Positions 7,058 to 11,383 of a stretch of 11,383 nucleotides of DNA are shown one piece after another. A program made the translations under genes and the position numbers. The stretch is taken from positions 1-11,383 of the forward strand of contig JAOUJU010000031.1 in NCBI GenBank assembly GCA_029883045.1, read 5' to 3'. Under the pieces are notes generated by a model. That model did no database searches. It was given only the letters and a program-made list of their open reading frames with translations, and was not told the DNA's origin. The first letter of the stretch is position 1. The number at the start of each line of letters is the position of its first letter. This DNA is from Rhodospirillaceae bacterium (GTDB taxonomy: Bacteria > Pseudomonadota > Alphaproteobacteria > Rhodospirillales > Magnetovibrionaceae).

Positions 7058-7654
7058 ATGCAAAATAACAAACCGGTTTTTACCGCTATGGTCACAGCGC
7101 TTGTGGTTTTGCTTAATCTAAATGCTGCAACTGCACAAACCCATTCCGACACAATGCACGACACAATGCATGAAACAATGCACGAAACAACACTTGGTAC
7201 AGGTGGCCCAACTTTGCCGGGGCAAGATGCATTTGGTGCGATGGGGGAAATAATAGCCATATTAGAAGCAGATCCAAAAACCGACTGGTCAAAGGTGGAT
7301 ATAACTGCGCTGCATGCACATCTGGTTGATATGAACCTGCTGATTATGGATACACAGGTGCATGATAAAATCATCGATGGTGGGTTGGAATTTTCCATTA
7401 ACGCCAAAGGTCGTGCGTTACAAGCCGTTCAATCTATGGTGCCGGCGCACGCACCAATGATAAACGGGCTTAATGGTTGGACGGCGAAAGCTGAAACCAC
7501 AACGAGCGGGGCAAAATTAATTGTAACGTCACCTGATGCAAAAGAAACTGCGCATATTCGCGCACTTGGTTTTTATGGTCTTATGGTTTCCGGTAGCCAT
7601 CACCAAGCCCACCATCTAGGGCTTGCCCGTGGTGAAGCTATGCATAGGCAATAA
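7058..7654 (+). CDS. Exported His/Met-rich protein of unknown function
   Basis: This is a 198-residue protein with a signal peptide: a short basic start, a hydrophobic core at about 7-23 and an A24-T25-A26 cleavage site before Gln27. The mature N-terminus carries three tandem copies of a T-M-H-D/E unit (DTMHDTMHETMHET, 31-44), encoded by three near-identical 12-base DNA repeats. The folded part contains KTDWSKVDITALHAHLVDMN (about 74-93), MVPAHAPMINGLNGW (127-141) and a C-terminal HHQAHHLGLARGEAMH cluster (181-196). I recognise the DWSKVDIxALxxHLxDMN and HHQxHH pattern from uncharacterised bacterial proteins but know no function. The clustered His and Met suggest periplasmic metal binding, which is inference. 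It starts 26 bases after gcvPB with only a weak Shine-Dalgarno (GGA, 12 bases away), so it may be cotranscribed but poorly translated. It converges with the minus-strand gene 7 bases downstream. Confidence 0.85.
   Translation: MQNNKPVFTAMVTALVVLLNLNAATAQTHSDTMHDTMHETMHETTLGTGGPTLPGQDAFGAMGEIIAILEADPKTDWSKVDITALHAHLVDMNLLIMDTQVHDKIIDGGLEFSINAKGRALQAVQSMVPAHAPMINGLNGWTAKAETTTSGAKLIVTSPDAKETAHIRALGFYGLMVSGSHHQAHHLGLARGEAMHRQ
7151..7186 (+). repeat. Three 12-base tandem repeats
   Basis: The units are ACAATGCACGAC (7151-7162), ACAATGCATGAA (7163-7174) and ACAATGCACGAA (7175-7186). They lie in frame in the exported-protein gene and encode the T-M-H-D/E units, so copy-number change would add or remove four residues without a frameshift. 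Confidence 0.9.
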
Positions 7655-7661
7655 TTAAATT

Positions 7662-8033
7662 TTATAAAAACCCTTCGCCGTCTTCATCGGGGTCAGGCAT
7701 ATCAAGACCATTTTCCTCGTTGAATAGATCATCCATATAAGAAAATTCCTTGCGCAGACCACGGCGGGAAAGAAGTTTTCTTTGGGCTGGCTGGGGGAAA
7801 TCAGTAAACATTATGTGGCCACGTTCTATCAAAATATCGATCAGATCTTCTAGAACACGAACAATGCCCAGATCGGATTCAATCAATTCGGCCTGCGCTT
7901 TTGATTCGGGGCTATCTTTTTGTAAGAATTCGGTCAGCTGCGCGTCATGGGCGGCAACCATTTCTGCACCTTCAACGTGCTCGCTTAGGACCGCAATTAT
8001 GCGTCCTTCGGTGTTTCGCAAAACATAAGGCAT
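7662..8033 (-). CDS. Small conserved protein, 'tryptophan synthase beta-like' family (function unknown)
   Basis: This is a 123-residue cytosolic protein. Its N-terminus MPYVLRNTEGRIIAVLSEH, the central DLGIVRVLEDLIDILIERG and the following FTDFPQPAQRKLLSRRGLR match a small proteobacterial family often named tryptophan synthase subunit beta-like. It has none of the PLP or substrate residues of TrpB and is far too short to be that enzyme, so I treat the name as a historical misannotation. The C-terminus is acidic (MPDPDEDGEGFL). ATG 8033 is chosen over an in-frame GTG at 8048 because that GTG lies inside the Shine-Dalgarno GAGGGGG and because family members begin M-x-Y-V. It is the last of three minus-strand genes, 80 bases after osmC-like, so cotranscription is possible but not certain. 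It converges with the exported-protein gene. Confidence 0.85.
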   Translation of the reverse strand: MPYVLRNTEGRIIAVLSEHVEGAEMVAAHDAQLTEFLQKDSPESKAQAELIESDLGIVRVLEDLIDILIERGHIMFTDFPQPAQRKLLSRRGLRKEFSYMDDLFNEENGLDMPDPDEDGEGFL

Positions 8034-8039
8034 TTGGAT

Positions 8040-8046
8040 CCCCCTC
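8040..8046 (-). promoter_or_regulatory. Shine-Dalgarno choosing ATG 8033
   Basis: On the minus strand GAGGGGG (8046-8040) lies 6 bases before the ATG at 8033-8031. A start at the GTG of 8048-8046 would overlap this site, so the shorter protein is preferred. Confidence 0.65.
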
Positions 8047-8113
8047 ACCGTATATGTAATTTTGCTGATCAGTTTAGCCGGACAAAACCATCAATGAAAC
8101 CTATAAAAAACGT

Positions 8114-8533
8114 TTAGCTAATTTCAATAATTTCAAAATCATGGGTAACGGTTGCAGTTTTGCTTAACATTGCCACCGCAGAACAATATTTTTCAGCGGA
8201 AAGTGAGATTGCGCGCCCTACCCTTGCCGGTTCAATATTTTTGCCTTTAACCTTGAAATGCATATGTATGGCTGTAAACACCTTTGGAATGGTATCTGCG
8301 CGTTCAGCGGTTATTTCGACCAAACATTCATCAATTTCTTGGCGAGCCTTTTTCAAAATACTAACCACATCAAATGATGTGCACCCACCCATTCCCAAAA
8401 GAACCATTTCCATTGGCCGAAAACCTTTGTTGTCGCCACCACTTTCAGGGGCGCCATCCATTATGACCTTATGGCCACTATCGGCCGTTGCCTCAAAGGC
8501 GACGCCACCAATCCAATTTACCTGAGCTTTCAT
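8114..8533 (-). CDS. OsmC/YhfA-family protein, probable thiol-based peroxide or redox protein
   Basis: This is a 139-residue OsmC-fold protein. The two family cysteines are present: Cys51 in LLGMGGCTSFDV and Cys117 in SAEKYCSAVAML. In OsmC and Ohr they form a redox pair that reduces organic hydroperoxides with dihydrolipoamide or another thiol. The sequence VNWIGGVAFEATADSGHKVIMDG and the GFRPMEMVLLGMGGC junction look closer to the YhfA branch, whose substrate is not established, so the peroxidase role is inference. A third cysteine, Cys70, lies between them. There is no signal peptide. ATG 8533 follows a GGAGAGGG ribosome site. It starts 36 bases after the pirin stop on the same strand, so the two are probably one operon. 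No OhrR-like regulator is encoded nearby. Confidence 0.92.
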   Translation of the reverse strand: MKAQVNWIGGVAFEATADSGHKVIMDGAPESGGDNKGFRPMEMVLLGMGGCTSFDVVSILKKARQEIDECLVEITAERADTIPKVFTAIHMHFKVKGKNIEPARVGRAISLSAEKYCSAVAMLSKTATVTHDFEIIEIS

Positions 8534-8569
8534 TGCCCTCTCCGCGTTGATAAAAACTTAATCACGTTT

Positions 8570-9271
8570 TTAAGGAAGGTCCAGCAGCACAACTTCGGCT
8601 CCTTCGGGGGCATCTATTGTTATGCGGTCTTCGTCTTCAATCTGTACCCCAGCACGCACCGGGACAATCGATCCATTAACCGCAATTTCACCCTTCGCCG
8701 GAACAAGGTATATCATTCTTCCCGGCTCGGTTACATATTCAACCTTTGCTCCTGCCTCTAGGTTGGCACGATAAAAAGCTGCGTCTTGATGAATAAATAA
8801 TGCACCAGCGCCTTCGTCTTTTTTTCGCCCCGATACAAGTAAGCGAAATTGGTCATCCGTTGCGGTTGAAACCATAGCTGCGTCCCATCTAGGGGTGTGT
8901 CCTGTCCTATCTGGTTCTACCCAAATTTGAAAAAGGGTCAGCGTTTCCTCATCTTCGTTGTATTCGGAATGACGAATGCCAGTACCAGCGCTCATTACTT
9001 GCACTTCACCGGCGCTTGTTTTCCCCCGATTGCCCAGGCTATCTTCGTGGGTTATGGCACCGGTGCGGACATAGGTTATTATTTCCATATCCCGGTGTGG
9101 GTGCATGGGAAAGCCACTGTTGCCTTTGATTGTATCATCGTTCCATACCCGTAAATGGCCGAACCCCATGCGGGCCGGGTCATAATAATCGGCAAAACTG
9201 AAATGATGCCTAGCATTAAGCCAGCCGTGGTCTGCATGGCCCAGTTTTTCAATTGGTGTAATTTTTATCAT
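8570..9271 (-). CDS. Pirin family protein (YhhW-like bicupin)
   Basis: This is a 233-residue bicupin, the standard length for bacterial pirins. The N-terminal cupin has the full metal set His57, His59, His101 and Glu103 in PMHPHRDMEIITYV and GTGIRHSEYN, the same residues that bind metal in E. coli YhhW. LNARHHFSFADYYDP (18-32) and GFGHLRVWNDD (36-46) are signature segments. E. coli YhhW has quercetin 2,3-dioxygenase activity in vitro, but the physiological substrate of bacterial pirins is not settled, so quercetinase naming would be too specific. ATG 9271 follows GGAGAG on the minus strand. It is divergent from the DUF1285 gene, with 145 bases between the two starts, and is upstream of the OsmC-like gene in a likely two-gene oxidative-stress or redox operon. 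Confidence 0.95.
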   Translation of the reverse strand: MIKITPIEKLGHADHGWLNARHHFSFADYYDPARMGFGHLRVWNDDTIKGNSGFPMHPHRDMEIITYVRTGAITHEDSLGNRGKTSAGEVQVMSAGTGIRHSEYNEDEETLTLFQIWVEPDRTGHTPRWDAAMVSTATDDQFRLLVSGRKKDEGAGALFIHQDAAFYRANLEAGAKVEYVTEPGRMIYLVPAKGEIAVNGSIVPVRAGVQIEDEDRITIDAPEGAEVVLLDLP

Positions 9272-9416
9272 CTACTCTCCAGTGAAACACCATATCTAGC
9301 ACAAGGGCTAACAATACTTAAAAAATTACTTTTAGATACCCAAATAAGCACCATATTAACATGGCTAAAGCCCAAATGCTCTCCCTGGAAACAAGTATAT
9401 TACAGGGTAATAACGC

Positions 9417-10043
9417 ATGGATACTTTGCTTAAATCTGTGCATAAATTAGTTAGGTTAAATATGGTCTCGCAAATATCAGATAACAATGATTTTCCTATT
9501 TTTGTTGACCCGGGAGAGGTCGATTTAAACCTACCTGTGCCATTAGGTGATCGCGAGTACTGCGGTAATCTGGATATTAAAATAGGACGCGATGGGACCT
9601 GGTACTACAATTCCAAACCGATTGAGCGCAAGGAATTAGCGTGCCTACTTTCGAACATGCTGGCCCTTAGCGCCGATGGTCGCTACTGGTTAGTTTCCCC
9701 CACCGAAATGGGGCGAATATCGGTTGCCGATGCACCGTTCATTGCGGTCGAAATGACCGCATCGGGAAAGGGTAAAAAGCAGGAAATAAGCCTGTTAACA
9801 AGCACCGAACAAAAAGTAACTATTTCATCAAAAAGCCCCTTTTATCTAAAGCCAAACCCAGCAATTCAAAATCTTGCCCCATATGTTAAGATGGAAAACA
9901 ACATGGAAGTTTTGATACGAAACGATATATTTTTGCAATTGCACGAATTAAGCGTTGAAACAGTATCGAGCGATAATCCAGTTAGGGGATTTTGGAGCGC
10001 GGGGGCGTTTTTTCCAATTGGTAATGCGACCCCCCACGGATAG
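9417..10043 (+). CDS. DUF1285 domain protein
   Basis: This is a 208-residue protein of the DUF1285 family, which is widespread in Proteobacteria and has no known activity. Matching segments are CGNLDIKIGRDGTWYYNSKP (49-68), YWLVSPTEMGRISV (90-103), VADAPFIAVEM (103-113) and the C-terminal FWSAGAFFPIG. The usual order of a small N-terminal beta domain followed by a C-terminal sandwich is complete. The first 35 residues are less conserved. ATG 9417 has AGGG 9 bases upstream; ATG 9462 (residue 16) with TTAGG before it is an alternative start. There is no signal peptide or membrane helix. It is followed after only three bases by the NUDIX gene, an order I associate with Alphaproteobacteria, so a common transcript is likely. 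Function unknown. Confidence 0.9.
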   Translation: MDTLLKSVHKLVRLNMVSQISDNNDFPIFVDPGEVDLNLPVPLGDREYCGNLDIKIGRDGTWYYNSKPIERKELACLLSNMLALSADGRYWLVSPTEMGRISVADAPFIAVEMTASGKGKKQEISLLTSTEQKVTISSKSPFYLKPNPAIQNLAPYVKMENNMEVLIRNDIFLQLHELSVETVSSDNPVRGFWSAGAFFPIGNATPHG

Positions 10044-10046
10044 TTA

Positions 10047-10709
10047 ATGGATATTAAGTGGGTTTGTGAGCGTTTAAAAAATGCGGAAAATACCGCATCC
10101 ACAAATGCGCCATTCACCTGCACAAACATAGGGCGGGGCGATCATGATCTAAATCCAGAAATGGCAAGTGAGCTTGTGACAGAAATACAATCTGGCATCA
10201 AGCTTCGCCCAGCCGCAGTAATGATTGGTTTGCTAGAGCGCCCGGATGGATTGCACATTTTATTGACACGTCGTACTGACGATCTTGAACATCATCCCGG
10301 GCAAATAAGTTTTCCCGGTGGCCACATTGAAGGTGACGATATAGATGCCACCGCTGCGGCAATTCGCGAAACCCATGAAGAAACGGGAATTGGAATAGAA
10401 AACATAAATGTTCTAGGCAGGCTAGACACCTACATAACCCGTACCGGGTTTTCAATCGTTCCGGTGATTGGGCATATTTTTGGATCATTCGCCCTGCAAC
10501 CTGACCCTCGAGAGGTGGCCGAGATTTTTGAAGTCCCCTTGGCTCATTTTATGGACCCGGTAAACCACCAGCTTTTGCAAAGAAGTTTTGAGGGCGCTAT
10601 CAGAAAGTTTTATGCTATGCCTTATGGGGATTATTATATATGGGGCGCCACAGCCGGAATGCTGTTTAATTTATTTGAGGTTCTGACAATTGGAAAAAAA
10701 AGAATATAA
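10047..10709 (+). CDS. CoA pyrophosphatase-type NUDIX hydrolase (NudL/YeaB/PCD1 family)
   Basis: This is a 220-residue NUDIX protein. The UPF0035 motif specific to the CoA-cleaving branch is clear: LLTRRTDDLEHHPGQISF (72-89) leading into PGG. The Nudix box runs from Gly91 to about residue 115, with the catalytic RETHEETG (107-114) intact. As in relatives, it has one residue more than the generic G-x5-E-x7-R-E spacing. The C-terminal YAMPYGDYYIWGATAGML (189-206) is the second family signature. Known members split coenzyme A or its oxidised forms to 3',5'-ADP and phosphopantetheine using Mg or Mn. The actual substrate here is inference. It follows DUF1285 by three bases with a weak ribosome site (CGGAT), so translation may depend on the upstream gene. 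Confidence 0.93.
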   Translation: MDIKWVCERLKNAENTASTNAPFTCTNIGRGDHDLNPEMASELVTEIQSGIKLRPAAVMIGLLERPDGLHILLTRRTDDLEHHPGQISFPGGHIEGDDIDATAAAIRETHEETGIGIENINVLGRLDTYITRTGFSIVPVIGHIFGSFALQPDPREVAEIFEVPLAHFMDPVNHQLLQRSFEGAIRKFYAMPYGDYYIWGATAGMLFNLFEVLTIGKKRI

Positions 10710-10710
10710 T
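10683..10710 (+). promoter_or_regulatory. Sigma70-type promoter in the 3' end of the NUDIX gene
   Basis: CTGACA (10683-10688) and TATAAT (10705-10710) are 16 bases apart. The -10 is a perfect consensus match and the -35 has one mismatch. It would start transcripts near 10717, with a leader of about 60 bases before the DUF6111 gene, allowing DUF6111 and cca to be expressed apart from DUF1285-NUDIX. The elements overlap the NUDIX stop codon. Motif evidence only. Confidence 0.5.
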
Positions 10711-10778
10711 GGTAATGGTTTACTTGGCCATTTTTAAGTACTAGGCAGTATTAATATATAATTCATGAAGGGCAATAA

Positions 10779-11078
10779 ATGATAAGAATTATTTTTACCT
10801 ATGTTTTGCCGTTGGTTCTGCCTAGCGTTTTGTATTTTATTTGGATGGGTTGGGTCAGGCGCAAAATAGATGCGGCCAAACGTGCTGGCGAAGATGTAGA
10901 GCACCTTGAAATAAAAACCCCGTGGATACGGTTGGTTCTTGCTGGTGTGCTATTAATGGCCATAGGGCTTGGCATAATTGCAATACTTGGTGGATCACCG
11001 GCAGAATCTAATTACCAGCCGCCACGCTATGAAGATGGTAAGATTGTTCCTGGCGAAATGACGCCAAAACAAAACTGA
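10779..11078 (+). CDS. DUF6111 family small membrane protein
   Basis: This is a 99-residue protein with two predicted membrane helices, at about 3-25 (YVLPLVLPSVLYFIWMGW) and 50-71 (LVLAGVLLMAIGLGIIAIL). A basic, charged linker of about 25 residues (VRRKIDAAKRAGEDVEHLEI) joins them. After the second helix comes a conserved-looking tail, YQPPRYEDGKIVPGE (79-93). This layout fits DUF6111, a short alphaproteobacterial family that I recall lying between the NUDIX gene and cca. Its function is unknown. By the positive-inside rule the basic linker should be cytoplasmic, so both termini would face the periplasm. GAAGGG 6 bases before ATG is a good ribosome site. It is separated from cca by 57 bases. 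Confidence 0.85.
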   Translation: MIRIIFTYVLPLVLPSVLYFIWMGWVRRKIDAAKRAGEDVEHLEIKTPWIRLVLAGVLLMAIGLGIIAILGGSPAESNYQPPRYEDGKIVPGEMTPKQN

Positions 11079-11135
11079 TATTCAAATTTTGCGTACTTAA
11101 TATTTGTTCATATTTATCTAGGCGGATTTAACCCA

Positions 11136-11383
11136 GTGGACCCCACCGGAAAAATACCACCCCAACCGTGGATGAAAACACCACAAACACGCGAACTTAT
11201 GTCCGTGCTAAAGGCGGGCGGTATTGAGGCGCGCTTTATTGGCGGGTGTGTGCGCGATTCAATACTAAAGCGTCCCGTCAAAGACATAGACATTGCCACT
11301 CCTAGCAATCCACAAGAAGTGATCAAAGTTCTTGAGCAGGCGGGAGTAAAGGTAATACCTACAGGTCTAGAGCATGGAACCGT
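11136..11383 (+). CDS. cca: CCA tRNA nucleotidyltransferase, N-terminal part only
   Basis: Eighty-two complete codons are visible before the window ends. The catalytic head of the poly(A) polymerase/CCA-adding family is clear: RFIGGCVRDSIL (33-44, the GGxVRD nucleotide-binding motif), KDIDIAT (49-55, with Asp50 and Asp52 as metal ligands) and VIPTGLEHGT (about 73-82). The enzyme adds or repairs the 3' CCA end of tRNAs. GTG 11136 is chosen because it gives the VDPTGKIPPQPWM N-terminus expected of alphaproteobacterial relatives, with AGGCGG about 10 bases upstream. A later in-frame ATG at 11172 would lose the conserved PPQPW segment. The rest of the gene, including tRNA-binding domains, is beyond the right edge. 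Confidence 0.93.
   Translation, partial: MDPTGKIPPQPWMKTPQTRELMSVLKAGGIEARFIGGCVRDSILKRPVKDIDIATPSNPQEVIKVLEQAGVKVIPTGLEHGT

Noticed and set aside
6742..7407. Long minus-strand open frame antisense to the end of gcvPB and the exported-protein gene
   Set aside because: Its translation has no recognisable domain, is rich in low-complexity SCIVSCIVS repeats mirroring the 12-base repeats, and both opposite-strand genes are well supported.
7655..7661. Bidirectional terminator between the convergent genes
   Set aside because: Only 7 bases separate the stops and I see no hairpin with flanking T-runs around them.
10757..10762. A second perfect TATAAT just before the DUF6111 gene
   Set aside because: Its -35 region (TTAAGT) is poor and the start site would fall on the ribosome binding site, leaving almost no leader. 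The promoter at 10683-10710 is better.
1..11383. Mobile elements, CRISPR arrays, toxin-antitoxin or defence systems
   Set aside because: No transposase, integrase, terminal inverted repeats, regular spacer-repeat pattern or known defence domain was found. Gene content is chromosomal housekeeping.

Overview
The window looks like chromosomal DNA of an alphaproteobacterium, most likely a Rhodospirillales-type lineage of moderate, AT-leaning base composition. The evidence is the split glycine decarboxylase (GcvPA plus GcvPB) behind a tandem glycine riboswitch, and a right-hand block of DUF1285 protein, CoA-type NUDIX hydrolase, DUF6111 membrane protein and CCA tRNA nucleotidyltransferase, a neighbourhood characteristic of Alphaproteobacteria. 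Genes are closely packed, with 1-base overlaps and several non-ATG starts. I see no insertion sequences, phage genes, CRISPR arrays, rRNA or tRNA.

Layout. Bases 1-1302 hold the 3' part of a helical-repeat (TPR-like) protein that is open at the window's left edge. Bases 1415-2214 hold a tandem-CDGSH iron-sulfur protein whose stop overlaps the start of a small lipoprotein. Bases 2215-2605 are a non-coding control region with a good sigma70-type promoter, a two-aptamer glycine riboswitch, a candidate expression-platform hairpin and the gcvT Shine-Dalgarno sequence. Bases 2606-7031 are gcvT-gcvH-gcvPA-gcvPB, the T, H and two-part P proteins of the glycine cleavage system. The shared L protein (lipoamide dehydrogenase) and the lipoylation enzymes are not in the window. 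Bases 7058-7654 hold an exported His/Met-rich protein that may ride on the same transcript.

Three minus-strand genes converge on that operon: pirin (9271-8570), an OsmC/YhfA-type thiol protein (8533-8114) and a small conserved protein often mislabelled as tryptophan synthase beta-like (8033-7662). The pirin gene is divergent from the plus-strand block starting at 9417: DUF1285, CoA NUDIX hydrolase, DUF6111 and the start of cca, which runs off the right edge.

How the genes work together. Glycine probably binds the riboswitch and raises expression of the cleavage system, which turns excess glycine into CO2, ammonia, NADH and 5,10-methylene-THF. CDGSH, OsmC and pirin are redox or metal-linked proteins of uncertain role. 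The window is mostly well-known housekeeping content. I found no convincing undescribed system. The least explained parts are the lipoprotein, the exported His/Met-rich protein, the small 7662-8033 gene and the helical-repeat protein.
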